The notes beneath the pieces were generated by a model, which saw nothing but the letters and a program-made list of their open reading frames with translations, was not told where the DNA came from and did no database searches. The position numbers were made by a program, and so were the translations under genes. DNA of 64,000 nt from Bog-473 sp963745665 (GTDB taxonomy: Bacteria; Actinomycetota; Acidimicrobiia; Acidimicrobiales; RAAP-2): assembly GCA_963745665.1 (NCBI GenBank), contig CAVUYE010000002.1:62001-126000 (forward strand). Direction: 5' to 3'. Below are positions 1 through 8,833 of the stretch, piece after piece (position 1 is the first letter of the stretch; the number at the start of each line of letters is the position of its first letter).

Positions 1-572
1 ACACCACTCTCGGTGGGGTCGACGCCGTGGTGCTCCCGGGCGGCTTCGCCCACGGCGACTACCTGCGCCCCGGCGCGCTCGCCCGCTTCTCGCCCGTCAT
101 GGAGGCGGTGCGGGACTTCGCCCGTGCCGGCGGCCCCGTCGTCGGCATCTGCAACGGCTTCCAGGTCCTGACCGAGGCCGGCCTGCTGCCCGGCGCGCTG
201 CAGAAGAACGGGCGGCTGCGCTTCCTCTGCCAGCCGGTGCGCCTGGCTGTCACCTCCACGTCGTCGGTGCTGACGTCGGAGGCCACGGTCGGCGAGGAGC
301 TCGTGATGCCCATCAACCACTTCTCGGGTAATTACACCTGCGATGAAGGCACGCTGCAGCGCCTGCGCGAAGAGGAGCGCATCGTGCTGCGCTACGCCGA
401 GAACCCCAACGGCTCCGTCGATGCCATCGCCGGGATCGCCAACGAGGCGGGCAACGTGGTCGGGCTCATGCCCCACCCCGAGCGCGCCAGCAACGTGTTG
501 CTCGGCTCCGAGGACGGCCTCGTGCTGTTGCGCTCGCTCGTCGGGTCGGCCTCGGCCCGCGCCGCGGCCTGA
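1..572 (+). CDS. purQ: Phosphoribosylformylglycinamidine synthase subunit PurQ (5' end cut by window)
   Basis: Glutaminase subunit of FGAM synthase: it hydrolyses glutamine and hands ammonia to PurL in the fourth step of purine synthesis. The frame is open from base 3. It shows the class I amidotransferase landmarks in order: LPGGFAHGD near the edge, the nucleophile Cys in GICNGFQVL (codon at 150-152), and the His/Glu pair in PHPERA (from about 471). Roughly the first 35-40 codons, including the true start, lie outside the window. It is a separate small protein, as in organisms with the PurS/PurQ/PurL three-subunit enzyme; purS would be expected just upstream. It is unusual in being separated from purL by about 2.9 kb holding four other genes. 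Confidence 0.95.
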   Translation, partial: TTLGGVDAVVLPGGFAHGDYLRPGALARFSPVMEAVRDFARAGGPVVGICNGFQVLTEAGLLPGALQKNGRLRFLCQPVRLAVTSTSSVLTSEATVGEELVMPINHFSGNYTCDEGTLQRLREEERIVLRYAENPNGSVDAIAGIANEAGNVVGLMPHPERASNVLLGSEDGLVLLRSLVGSASARAAA

Positions 573-631
573 GCAACGCGACGGCAACACGTTCGTCTCG
601 GAGGCGCCACCATTCGCGCCTTCGCGCTCCG

Positions 632-637
632 TAGGGT
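632..637 (+). promoter_or_regulatory. Candidate -10 box (TAGGGT), leaderless type
   Basis: TAGGGT ends 7 bases before an ATG at 645, the spacing seen at several other genes here. That ATG is not in frame with the amidase-like gene that follows (GTG 673 frame), so either the box is chance or one base is extra between 645 and about 715. Confidence 0.3.
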
Positions 638-672
638 GACTCGTATGCAGCAACGGATCGCGTCTCGCTCGT

Positions 673-1653
673 GTGAGCCGGCGGCACGTTCGCTGTGGTG
701 GCTGTCGGCCTGCCGCGCTGCTCCTCGCCGCCGCCGCCGTGCTGGTACAGCCGCCCGGGGTGTCGGGCGCCGCGCTGCGCTCTGCCGGCAGCCGGCTTCA
801 CGGGGGCACCCCGATCGACACGCGGCTGTTCCAGCCCGGTGCCTGCGTGGAGTACGGCCCGACGTCGGGCGATCGCCATCTGACCGTGTTCCTCGACGCC
901 GGCCACGGCGGGCTCGATCCGGGTGGCGTCGGCGAGAACCAGGCCGGCCAAACCATCTATGAGGCGGACGAGACGCTGCCGGTCCAGCTCGACACCATGG
1001 GGCTGCTGCGGGCCAAGGGGTTCACCGTCGTGGTGTCGCGGACCAAGGCCGAGACGGTGGCCCGCTTCCAGCCGGGCGACGTCTCCGGCGGGCTCTTCAC
1101 GGTCCAGGGTGTGCACGACGATGTGGCGGCCCGCGACGTCTGCGCCAACCTGGCCCGGGCGAACGTCCTCGTCGGCATCTACTTCGACGCCGGTGACTCT
1201 TCGCTCGACGCCGGCAGCGTCACCGGCTACGACACCGACCGGCCCTTCTCGGCCCAGAACCTGAAGCTGGGCACGCTGGTCCAGACCGATGTGCTCAATG
1301 CGATGAACGCGCAGGGGTGGGGCATCCCCGACCTGGGCGTGGTGGACGACAGCCAGCTGGGCGGGCCCGCGCTCAGCGCGGCCGCCGCCGACTACGACCA
1401 CCTGCTGCTGCTCGGGCCGGCCGACCCCGGCTATTCGTCGACGCCGAGCGGGATGCCGGGCGCGCTGATCGAGCCGCTCTTCATCACCGACCCCTACGAG
1501 GGGAACTTTGCGGACAGCGCGTCAGGGCAGGAGGTCATTGCGGGCGGCCTGGCCCGGGCGATGCAGCAGTACTTCGCGCCGCCGGCGACGACGGGACACG
1601 ACGCGCAGGCCGACCGCCCGACGCGGCACGGTGCGCTCAAGAAGGTGCGCTGA
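673..1653 (+). CDS. Secreted N-acetylmuramoyl-L-alanine amidase-like protein (Amidase_3 fold, zinc ligand changed)
   Basis: 326 aa. An N-terminal hydrophobic stretch (about residues 14-33, ending near VSGA) looks like a signal peptide. The Amidase_3 peptidoglycan hydrolase landmarks are visible: LDAGHGG (His78, first zinc ligand), E97 in IYEADETL (second ligand) and E267 in ALIEPLFITDP (catalytic Glu position). The third ligand, normally the His of SIHANA, is replaced: the equivalent stretch reads VGIYFDAG (Tyr170). The protein may therefore bind peptidoglycan without cutting it, or use another metal ligand. The start is uncertain: GTG 673 has no Shine-Dalgarno sequence, and a leaderless-looking ATG at 645 is one frame off. 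It stands alone between purQ and a convergent hypothetical gene. Confidence 0.8.
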   Translation: MSRRHVRCGGCRPAALLLAAAAVLVQPPGVSGAALRSAGSRLHGGTPIDTRLFQPGACVEYGPTSGDRHLTVFLDAGHGGLDPGGVGENQAGQTIYEADETLPVQLDTMGLLRAKGFTVVVSRTKAETVARFQPGDVSGGLFTVQGVHDDVAARDVCANLARANVLVGIYFDAGDSSLDAGSVTGYDTDRPFSAQNLKLGTLVQTDVLNAMNAQGWGIPDLGVVDDSQLGGPALSAAAADYDHLLLLGPADPGYSSTPSGMPGALIEPLFITDPYEGNFADSASGQEVIAGGLARAMQQYFAPPATTGHDAQADRPTRHGALKKVR

Positions 1654-1656
1654 CGC

Positions 1657-2085
1657 TCAGGTCCGGGCGCGCGAGATCTCGGCCTTCTGCAACACGGCGG
1701 CGCTGACGCCGGCCGCCCGCCAGGTCCCGTAGGTGATGCCCTTGCGCTCGCCGTAGGCCTTGGCCACCTTGATGAACTGCTTCTCCAGCGCGGAGAGGTC
1801 CTTGACGCCGTCTACCCGGGAGCGCTCGTCGAACAGGTCCTTCTGCTCCTGCAGGAGGTGCAGCCGGGTCAGCGCGTCGGCCCCCGCCAGCTGGGAGTCG
1901 ATGGCGGAAAGGCGGCGGTCGATGGAGGCCGGCGTGCGCTTCCGGCCCCGTTTGGGCTTGGAGGTCTCGAGCGCCTCGAGATAGTGGCGCACGGTTGCAC
2001 TCTCGGCACGCCCACGGGCCAGCGCCGCCTTGTGGCCACTGCTCATGGGCTTGCGAGGAGCCGGAGTCTTTGTCTTTGGGGGCAT
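1657..2085 (-). CDS. Conserved hypothetical basic protein
   Basis: 142 aa from the ATG at 2085 (a GTG six codons upstream is possible). It has a very basic Lys/Pro-rich N terminus (PPKTKTPAPRKP), then helical charged sequence with SIDRRLSAIDSQLA and a C-terminal stretch ITYGTWRAAGVSAAVLQKA that resembles a small DNA-binding or histone-like helix pair. I recall similar proteins as uncharacterised in many actinobacteria. No catalytic motif is seen. It converges on the amidase gene with a 3-base gap. A weak CACAAT box sits 6 bases before ATG 2085. A nucleic-acid-binding role is inference from charge only. Confidence 0.75.
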   Translation of the reverse strand: MPPKTKTPAPRKPMSSGHKAALARGRAESATVRHYLEALETSKPKRGRKRTPASIDRRLSAIDSQLAGADALTRLHLLQEQKDLFDERSRVDGVKDLSALEKQFIKVAKAYGERKGITYGTWRAAGVSAAVLQKAEISRART

Positions 2086-2283
2086 GCGTCCATTGTGCCG
2101 CATCGAGCGCGCGGATTTGTCTCAATGCGGGGAGTTTTCCTTTCTTTGTCCGGCCGACCCCTATTTCGGGCGGAGCGGGTCGCTTCTTTCCCAATTCCAC
2201 AGTCGAGGTTCAGGAATCCCCGACGCCGGCGCGCCCCGCATTGAGCCGGCAGGGACGGGACATTTCGGTCTCGGGGCGGGCGT

Positions 2284-2289
2284 TACCCT
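2284..2289 (+). promoter_or_regulatory. Candidate -10 box (TACCCT), leaderless type
   Basis: TACCCT followed by 6 bases and the GTG start at 2296. No ribosome binding site fits in the gap, so the mRNA probably starts at or near the start codon. Confidence 0.5.
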
Positions 2290-2295
2290 GCTGCA

Positions 2296-2739
2296 GTGGC
2301 GACGAGCGTGGGCACCCCGGTGACGGCGCGGCTACGGCGCTCCATGGCCGTCCTGCTCCTGGCGGCGGCGCTGCTCATCGGCGCCTACTGGCTGGCCTGG
2401 CTGCTGCACCGCTCGCTCGTGGCTTCGGAGGCAGGGGTCGCGTACACCCAGTTCGAGGACGCATTCCCCCTGGCCGACGCCTGGCTCGCCCTGTGCCTGG
2501 TTGCCGCCTCGTACTGCCTCTGGACGGCGCGGCGGGCGGCCCTGTTCTGGCTCCTGGCCGGGGGCGGCGCCGGGCTGTACCTCTTCGCCATGGACGTGCT
2601 CTACGACCTGCAGCACGGTGTCTGGGGCAAGGGCGCCAATGGCCTGATCGAACTGGTTATCAACGTCGTGACGCTGGCCCTTTCGCTGTTCGTGCTGCGT
2701 TGGACCTGGGTCCGTCGCGACGCCCTGCTTTCATCATGA
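2296..2739 (+). CDS. Small integral membrane protein, unknown function
   Basis: 147 aa with four likely membrane helices (about residues 17-38, 60-76, 83-100 and 116-134) and short charged loops. No enzymatic motif is recognised. The GTG start fits the leaderless -10 box just upstream. It lies 30 bases before the methyltransferase gene on the same strand, so the two may be co-transcribed. I do not recognise the family. Confidence 0.7.
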   Translation: MATSVGTPVTARLRRSMAVLLLAAALLIGAYWLAWLLHRSLVASEAGVAYTQFEDAFPLADAWLALCLVAASYCLWTARRAALFWLLAGGGAGLYLFAMDVLYDLQHGVWGKGANGLIELVINVVTLALSLFVLRWTWVRRDALLSS

Positions 2740-2769
2740 GACCATGCCAAGTCTGATCCAATCGCTGCC

Positions 2770-3363
2770 GTGAGCGAGTTCCGGTTCGACCCCGCCACCT
2801 ACCTGGACCTGATGCACGAGGAGGTCCCCGCCTACGAGCAGCTCCAGCAGGCCGTCGGCCTTGCCACCTCGGGAGTCGCGGTGTCGTCGCTGCTCGATCT
2901 CGGGATCGGCACGGGCGAGACCCTCGCCGCCGTGCTCGAGGTGCACCCCGGGGCGACGGCCGTCGGAGTCGACAAGAACGAGGCCATGCTCGGGGCCGCC
3001 CGGGAGCGCCTCGCCGCCGCGGTCCCGCTCGACCTGCGGGTGGCCGAGCTGACCGACCCGCTGCCTCCGGGCCCATTCGACCTGGTCGTCTCGGCCCTGG
3101 CCATCCACCATCTGGAGGGGCCGGACAAGGCGGACCTGTTCGCCCGCATCGCCGGCGTGCTGCGGCCCGGTGGCCGCTTCGTGCTGGGTGACCTGGTGCT
3201 CCCGGTCGATCCGGCGGACGCCGTGACCCCGCTCAGCTCCGGGCACGACCGGCCCTCCACGCTGGTCGACCAGCTCGGCTGGTTGGCCGCGGCCGGCTTC
3301 GACGCCGCGGCCGTCTGGTCCCAGCGCGACTTGGTGGTGGTGCGGGCCGACACGCACGGCTGA
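2770..3363 (+). CDS. Class I SAM-dependent methyltransferase
   Basis: 197 aa. Motif I is clear (LLDLGIGTGETLAAVLE, about residues 40-56). The acidic end of strand 2 is VGVDKNEAML, and motif III-like PFDLVVSALAIHHLEG is followed by LRPGGRFVLGDLV. These are the marks of a Rossmann-fold methyltransferase of the UbiE/Methyltransf_25 type. The substrate cannot be told. Length is slightly short, with no accessory domain. It sits between a membrane protein gene and purL, with 78 bases before purL. Confidence 0.85.
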   Translation: MSEFRFDPATYLDLMHEEVPAYEQLQQAVGLATSGVAVSSLLDLGIGTGETLAAVLEVHPGATAVGVDKNEAMLGAARERLAAAVPLDLRVAELTDPLPPGPFDLVVSALAIHHLEGPDKADLFARIAGVLRPGGRFVLGDLVLPVDPADAVTPLSSGHDRPSTLVDQLGWLAAAGFDAAAVWSQRDLVVVRADTHG

Positions 3364-3431
3364 CCGGCGCCACCGCGGCCGACCGCGACCACCGAGTACC
3401 GCTCCGGTACCGGGACCGGGGCCTCTAACGT

Positions 3432-3436
3432 GGAGG
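3432..3436 (+). promoter_or_regulatory. Ribosome binding site deciding the purL start
   Basis: GGAGG lies 5 bases before ATG 3442, which favours that codon over the GTG at 3430 that overlaps the site itself. Confidence 0.7.
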
Positions 3437-3441
3437 GCATC

Positions 3442-5715
3442 ATGACTCCTTCGGCCGGGGCGCTGCCGCCCGACCAGGCACCGGCCGGGGAGCCGCTGCA
3501 CCGGCAGCTGGGCCTGACCGACGACGAGTTCGAAGCCGTCGCCAAGATCCTGGGCCGGGCCCCCAACCACCTCGAGCTGGCCCTCTACGCGGTGATGTGG
3601 AGCGAGCACTGCTCCTACAAGTCCTCCCGACTGCACCTGCGGCGCCTCCCCACCGAAGGGCCGCAGGTCCTGGTCGGTCCCGGCGAGAACGCCGGGGTGG
3701 TCGACGCCGGGGACGGCATCGCCGTGGCCATCCGCATCGAGAGCCACAACCACCCGTCGGCCATCGAGCCCTACCAGGGCGCCGCCACCGGGGTGGGCGG
3801 CATCCTGCGGGACATCTTCACCATGGGGGCCCGCCCGCTCGCCGTCATGGACCCCCTCTTCTTCGGCCCGCCCGACGACGCCCGCCAGCGCTGGCTGGTC
3901 GAGGGCGTGGTGAGAGGGATCTCGGGCTACGGCAACTCCGTGGGCGTGCCCACGGTGGGTGGGGAGCTCACCTTCGACCCCTGCTACGCCCAGAACCCGC
4001 TCGTCAACGTCCTCTGCATGGGCGCGCTGCCCGTCGAGCGCCTCGTGCTCGGTATCGCATCGGGGCCGGGCAACCTGGCCGTGCTGCTGGGTTCGAGCAC
4101 CGGCCGCGACGGCATCGGGGGCGTCAGCGTGTTGGCGTCGGCCGGCTTCAGTGGCGACGACGCCGGCGACGACGACACCAAGCGTCCCAGCGTGCAGGTC
4201 GGCGATCCCTTCGAGGAGAAACGGCTGATTGAGGCGTGCCTCGAGCTGCTCGATACGAAGCTCGTCGTCGGCATTCAGGATCTCGGTGGCGCCGGCCTGG
4301 CCTGCGCCACCAGCGAGACGGCCGGGCGCGGTGGCGTCGGCATGGACGTCGACGTCACGGCGGTGCCCCGCCGCGAGGAGGGCATGGAGCCCTGGGAGGT
4401 GATGACCAGCGAGAGCCAGGAGCGCATGTTGGCCATCGTCACCCCCGAGTCGTGGTCAGCGGTGGCGGCCATCTGCGCCAGGTGGGAGGTGCGGGCGACC
4501 GTCGTTGGTACTGTCACGGAGCCCGGGCCCGACGGCGGCGGACGCCTGCGCATCCGTGAGGGCATGGACGGCCCCGTGCTGGCCGACGTGCCGGCCGCGT
4601 CGCTGTCCGACGACGCCCCGCTCTACGACAGGCCGCGCCGAGCGCCGGTGCGTGCCGCTGCCGCGCCACCCGCGCCGCCGAGCGACTGCGCCGGCGACCT
4701 GCTCGCGCTGTTGCGCTCGCCGAGCTGGGTCTACCGCCAGTACGACCACCAGCTCTTCTTGAACACTGTGGCCGGACCGGGTGCCGACGCCGCGTTGCTG
4801 CGCCTGGCCGGGCCCGGGCTGCCCCCGTCGGAGCGCGGGGTGGCCCTGACGACTGACTCCAACCCGCGGGCCTGCGCGCTCGACCCGCGCCGCGGCACTG
4901 CGCTGGTCCTCGCCGAGGGCGTGGCCAACGTGGCCTGCGTGGGCGCCACGCCGGTCGCGGTCGTCAACTGCCTGAACTTTGGCAACCCCGAGCATCCCGA
5001 GGTCATGTGGCAGCTCTCCGAGTGCATCGACGGCATGGCCGAGGCCTGTCGTGCTCTCTCGCTGCCGGTCATCGGCGGGAACGTCAGCTTCTACAACGAG
5101 AGCGGTGGCGCCGACATCGATCCCACACCGGTGCTCGGCGTGCTCGGGCTCGTTGCCGCCGTACACGCACCGCCACCCGGCCTGGCCTGGTCGTCCGGCG
5201 ACACGCTGGTGCTGGTGGGCGCGCGCCGCGCCGCCGACGGATCCTTCCCCTTGGAGGGGACGCGCTGGGCCACCGAACGCCGGGACCACCGCACCGGCCA
5301 GATCGCACCCGTCGACTTCGCCGCCCACGCCGATACGTGTGCGTTCGTCGCGGCGCTGGTCGCGGCCCAAGTTGCCGGCGGCGGCGTCGCTCCGCTGGTG
5401 CACGCCGTGCACGACGTGTCCGGCGGCGGGCTGGCCGTGGCCCTGGCGGAGATGGCCGCCGCGGCGGGGATCGGCTGCACGGTCGACATCGACGATGCAG
5501 CCGAGCTCTTCACCGAGCTGCCCTCGCGCTTCGTCGTGGCGACGGGGGCACCGGACGAACTGTCTGCTCGGGCCGCCGCCCTCGGCGTGCCCACGACGGT
5601 CCTCGGTGTGGCCACCGGTCATCGTTTTGGGGTGGGCAGGCTGCTCGACCTCCCCGTGGAGGCCCTGGTTCAGGCGCACGACGGGAACCTCGCCCTGGCC
5701 CTGGGCGACCCGTGA
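3442..5715 (+). CDS. purL: Phosphoribosylformylglycinamidine synthase subunit PurL
   Basis: 757 aa, the usual size of the small (Bacillus-type) PurL that needs PurQ and PurS. It makes FGAM from FGAR, ATP and ammonia. Visible family marks: MWSEHCSYKSS near the N terminus (about residue 52 on), IRIESHNHPSAIEPYQGAATGVGG, DLGGAGLACATSE in the first half and GGNVSFYNES plus HDVSGGGLAVALAE in the second half, showing the internal duplication of the ATP-binding modules. An Ala/Pro-rich linker joins the halves near residues 400-415. The next gene, purF, starts 31 bases after the stop, in the order purL-purF-purM-pyrE. Confidence 0.97.
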   Translation: MTPSAGALPPDQAPAGEPLHRQLGLTDDEFEAVAKILGRAPNHLELALYAVMWSEHCSYKSSRLHLRRLPTEGPQVLVGPGENAGVVDAGDGIAVAIRIESHNHPSAIEPYQGAATGVGGILRDIFTMGARPLAVMDPLFFGPPDDARQRWLVEGVVRGISGYGNSVGVPTVGGELTFDPCYAQNPLVNVLCMGALPVERLVLGIASGPGNLAVLLGSSTGRDGIGGVSVLASAGFSGDDAGDDDTKRPSVQVGDPFEEKRLIEACLELLDTKLVVGIQDLGGAGLACATSETAGRGGVGMDVDVTAVPRREEGMEPWEVMTSESQERMLAIVTPESWSAVAAICARWEVRATVVGTVTEPGPDGGGRLRIREGMDGPVLADVPAASLSDDAPLYDRPRRAPVRAAAAPPAPPSDCAGDLLALLRSPSWVYRQYDHQLFLNTVAGPGADAALLRLAGPGLPPSERGVALTTDSNPRACALDPRRGTALVLAEGVANVACVGATPVAVVNCLNFGNPEHPEVMWQLSECIDGMAEACRALSLPVIGGNVSFYNESGGADIDPTPVLGVLGLVAAVHAPPPGLAWSSGDTLVLVGARRAADGSFPLEGTRWATERRDHRTGQIAPVDFAAHADTCAFVAALVAAQVAGGGVAPLVHAVHDVSGGGLAVALAEMAAAAGIGCTVDIDDAAELFTELPSRFVVATGAPDELSARAAALGVPTTVLGVATGHRFGVGRLLDLPVEALVQAHDGNLALALGDP

Positions 5716-5746
5716 CGGCGCAGGCCTGTGCGAGAATGGCAGGCGC

Positions 5747-7186
5747 GTGAAGGAAGCCTGCGGAGTCTTCGGGGTCTACGCGCCCGGAATGAGGGTGGCC
5801 AACCTCACGTTCGACGGCCTCTTCGCCCTGCAGCACCGCGGCCAGGAGTCGGCCGGCATGGCCGTGAGCGATGGCAACACGGTCACGGTCGTCAAGGACA
5901 TGGGCCTGGTCGCCACCGTCTTCGACGAGCGCACCCTGTCGGGGCTCGAGGGGCATCTCGCCATCGGCCACACGCGCTACTCGACGCACGGGTCCTCGGA
6001 CTGGGCGGGGGCGCAGCCGGTCTACCGGTCGGCCGGCCGCGCCGGCTTCGCCCTGGGGCACAACGGCAACCTGACCAACACGGCGGCGCTGGCCGAGAAG
6101 GCCGGCATGCTGCCGGGCTCTATCGCCACCGACAGCGATGTGGTCGCTGAGCTGTTGATGCAGTCGTTTCCCGAGACCGAGGATCTGTCCACCGCGATCC
6201 AAGCGGTACTCCCGATTCTGGAGGGCGCCTTCTCGTTCGTCCTCATGAGCTCCGAGCGGCTGTTCGGCGTGCGTGATCCCTACGGCTTCCGCCCGCTCTG
6301 CCTCGGACGGCTCGGGCCGGCCGAGGCGCCGCAGGGGTGGGTGCTCGCATCCGAGACGCCCGCCCTGAGTGTCATCGGCGCCACATTCGTGCGCGAGGTC
6401 GCGCCGGGCGAAATGGTCGTGATCGACGCCGACGGCCCCAAGAGCCTCGAGATCCCATGGCTGCGCGATGTGGAGCCGCGCCTGTGCATCTTCGAGTTCG
6501 CCTACATCGCCCGTCCCGACAGCCGGCTCTACGGCAGGGAGGTCCACGAGACCCGCTGCCGCATGGGCGAGCTCTTGGCCAAGCAGGCGCCGGCCGAGGC
6601 CGACATGGTCATGGGCGTGCCCGAATCGGGTGTCCCCGCCGCCGAGGGCTTCGCCCGGGCCAGTGGGATCCCCTACGGGCAGGGACTGGTGAAGAACCGC
6701 TACATCGGCCGCTCCTTCATCGCGCCGGGCCAGCGGGAGCGGGCCGACGCGGTCCGGCGCAAGCTGAACCCGCTCACCGAAAACATCGCGGGCAAGCGGC
6801 TCGTTGTGGTGGACGACTCCATCGTGCGCGGCACGACGCAGCTGTCGGTCATACGCATGCTGCGCGAGGCCGGCGCAGCCGAAGTCCACCTCCGCATTTC
6901 GTCGCCGCCCTGGCGCTGGCCCTGCTTCTACGGGATCGACACGCCGTCCCACGAGGAACTGCTGGCGACCGACCACTCCGTCGAGGACATGGCACGCATC
7001 CTCGGCGCCGACTCGTTGGCCTACATCAGCATCGAGAACCTCAAGGCCGCCATCGGCGCCGACGGCGGCTTCTGCGACGCGTGCTTCACAGGCGATTACC
7101 CGACGCCCGTTCCGGCGTCCGTGACCCTGCGGCGACCGGAGCCGGTCGCGGTCAGCACGCGCCAGGGCGCTCTCCCCGGGGTCTGA
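5747..7186 (+). CDS. purF: Amidophosphoribosyltransferase PurF
   Basis: 479 aa from GTG 5747. It catalyses the committed step of purine synthesis, PRPP plus glutamine to phosphoribosylamine. The start gives KEACGVFGVYAP, so Cys5 would become the N-terminal nucleophile after removal of a four-residue propeptide. The glutaminase domain has LQHRGQESAGM and GHTRYSTHGSS. The PRPP loop is VVVDDSIVRGTT. The Fe-S cluster cysteines of the Bacillus-type enzyme appear to be present (LCIFEFAY, WPCFYG, FCDACF). A longer upstream reading frame exists but would bury the nucleophile. purM starts 5 bases after the stop. Confidence 0.97.
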   Translation: MKEACGVFGVYAPGMRVANLTFDGLFALQHRGQESAGMAVSDGNTVTVVKDMGLVATVFDERTLSGLEGHLAIGHTRYSTHGSSDWAGAQPVYRSAGRAGFALGHNGNLTNTAALAEKAGMLPGSIATDSDVVAELLMQSFPETEDLSTAIQAVLPILEGAFSFVLMSSERLFGVRDPYGFRPLCLGRLGPAEAPQGWVLASETPALSVIGATFVREVAPGEMVVIDADGPKSLEIPWLRDVEPRLCIFEFAYIARPDSRLYGREVHETRCRMGELLAKQAPAEADMVMGVPESGVPAAEGFARASGIPYGQGLVKNRYIGRSFIAPGQRERADAVRRKLNPLTENIAGKRLVVVDDSIVRGTTQLSVIRMLREAGAAEVHLRISSPPWRWPCFYGIDTPSHEELLATDHSVEDMARILGADSLAYISIENLKAAIGADGGFCDACFTGDYPTPVPASVTLRRPEPVAVSTRQGALPGV

Positions 7187-7191
7187 CCATC

Positions 7192-8211
7192 GTGGGTGAG
7201 GGCGGCGCCACCTACGCCGGCGCCGGCGTGGACATAGCGGCGGGCGATGCCGCCGTCGAGCGCATGCGCGACATGGTGCAGGGGATAGGCGGGTTCGGCG
7301 GCCAGTTCCCGCTCGACATCGGGCGCTTCCGCCAGCCGGTCCTGGTGGCCTCGACCGACGGGGTGGGCACCAAGATGGTGGTCGCCCGCGACACCGGTCG
7401 CTACGAGACGGTCGGCATCGACCTCGTTGCCATGTGCGTCGACGATCTCGTGTGCGTCGGCGCCGAGCCGCTCTTCATGCTCGACTACATCGCCACCGGC
7501 AAGGTCGACCCCGACCAGGTGGCGACCGTCGTGGCGGGGGTGCACGAGGGTTGCCGCCAGGCCCGCTGCGCGTTGATCGGCGGGGAGACCGCCGAGCACG
7601 CCGGCGTCATGCCGCGCGACGAGCTCGATCTGGCCGGGTTCGCCGTCGGCGTGGTGGAGCAAGGGACCCAACTCGGTCCCGAGCGCGTGCGCGCCGGCGA
7701 CGCCATCGTCGGGTTGCCGTCGCCCGGATTGCGTTCCAACGGCTACACACTCGCCCGCCACGTCCTGCTCGAGCGGGCCGGGCTCGAGCTCGGGGACCCG
7801 GCCTGGCCGGGTGCGGACCACACCGTGGCCGACGAGCTGCTGCGCCCGTCAGTGATCTACGCGCCGGCCGTGCTGGCGTTGCGCGCCGCCCTGGTGGACG
7901 GGCTGCACGCCTGTGCCCACATCACCGGCGGGGGCATCGTCGGCAACCTGCCCCGGGCGCTGCCCGCCGAGCTGGGTGCCCTGCTCGAACGGTCGTCCTG
8001 GGCCGAACCCCGCGTGTTCGCCGAGATCCAGCGCCTCGGCTCGGTCGCCGAGGACGAGATGGACCGCGTCTTCAACCGCGGCCTCGGCATGGCGCTGGTG
8101 CTCGACGCACCATGTGCACACGACGCGCTGCAGGCGCTGGAGCGGGCGGGGCAGCCGGCGTCGGTCATCGGCGAGGTCGTGCCGGGTGGCGCGGGTGTCC
8201 GCTTCCGATGA
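7192..8211 (+). CDS. purM: Phosphoribosylformylglycinamidine cyclo-ligase PurM (AIR synthetase)
   Basis: 339 aa from GTG 7192, five bases after purF. It closes the imidazole ring (FGAM plus ATP to AIR). Family marks: TYAGAGVDI at the N terminus, VASTDGVGTKMVVA, CVDDLVCVGAEPLFMLDYIA and ALIGGETAEHAGVM, then ITGGGIVGNLPR in the C-terminal half. Length is normal for the family. Its TGA overlaps the ATG of pyrE (ATGA), so translation is probably coupled. Confidence 0.96.
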   Translation: MGEGGATYAGAGVDIAAGDAAVERMRDMVQGIGGFGGQFPLDIGRFRQPVLVASTDGVGTKMVVARDTGRYETVGIDLVAMCVDDLVCVGAEPLFMLDYIATGKVDPDQVATVVAGVHEGCRQARCALIGGETAEHAGVMPRDELDLAGFAVGVVEQGTQLGPERVRAGDAIVGLPSPGLRSNGYTLARHVLLERAGLELGDPAWPGADHTVADELLRPSVIYAPAVLALRAALVDGLHACAHITGGGIVGNLPRALPAELGALLERSSWAEPRVFAEIQRLGSVAEDEMDRVFNRGLGMALVLDAPCAHDALQALERAGQPASVIGEVVPGGAGVRFR

Positions 8212-8768
8212 GCGGACAGGACACCCTGGCCGACCTGCGCGCCCACCTGCTGGCGCACTCGGTCAAGACCGGTGACTTCACCCTCAAGTCCGGACGCAAG
8301 AGCACGTGGTTCATCGACTCGAAGCAGACGGTCTGCCGGCCGGAGGCCATGCTGCTCGTGGCCGACGCCGTGCTCTCCGTCGCCCCGAACGACGCCACGG
8401 CGATCGGCGGGCTCACCATGGGTGCCGACCCCGTCGCCTTCGTGACTGCCGGCGTGGCGGCGACACGAGGTCGTGCGCTCAAGGCGTTCAGCGTGCGCAA
8501 GGAGGCGAAGGATCACGGCGGGGGTGGCCGCATAGCCGGCGCGCTCGACCCGGGAGACAAGGTGGTGGTGACCGAGGACACCGTGACCCGCGGCACGTCC
8601 CTGCTCGAAGCGGCGCACGCGGTGCAGGAGGCCGGCGCCGAGGTGGTCCTGTTGGTGGCGTTGGTGGACCGCGGCGGCACGGTCGAGGCGATGGCGGCGG
8701 CCGAAGGGATTCCCTTCCGCGCCATCCTGACCGCGCCCGATCTCGGCTTCCCCTACGAGGGAGCCTGA
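8208..8768 (+). CDS. pyrE: Orotate phosphoribosyltransferase PyrE
   Basis: 186 aa. It transfers phosphoribose from PRPP to orotate in pyrimidine synthesis. FTLKSGRKSTWFIDSK is the typical N-terminal element. KAFSVRKEAKDHG holds the flexible-loop lysines, and VVVTEDTVTRGTSLLEA is the PRPP-binding signature. The start overlaps the purM stop by four bases, which ties pyrimidine to purine gene expression here. A terminator-like hairpin overlaps the end of the gene. Confidence 0.95.
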   Translation: MSGQDTLADLRAHLLAHSVKTGDFTLKSGRKSTWFIDSKQTVCRPEAMLLVADAVLSVAPNDATAIGGLTMGADPVAFVTAGVAATRGRALKAFSVRKEAKDHGGGGRIAGALDPGDKVVVTEDTVTRGTSLLEAAHAVQEAGAEVVLLVALVDRGGTVEAMAAAEGIPFRAILTAPDLGFPYEGA

Positions 8769-8781
8769 GGGTCCCTCTTTT
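8757..8781 (+). terminator. Terminator-like hairpin after pyrE
   Basis: GAGGGA (8757-8762) pairs with TCCCTC (8772-8777) and is followed by TTTT. The stem is short and overlaps the last pyrE codons, so termination efficiency is uncertain. Confidence 0.45.
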
Positions 8782-8833
8782 GCGGGGGGCGGCTCCCTAG
8801 ATTGCACGTCACCGTTCAACCGGGAGGCGAGGC

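Noticed and set aside
466..1401. Long antisense frame opposite the amidase-like gene
   Set aside because: His/Arg/Gly/Val-rich sequence with no fold marks; a typical shadow in high-GC DNA.
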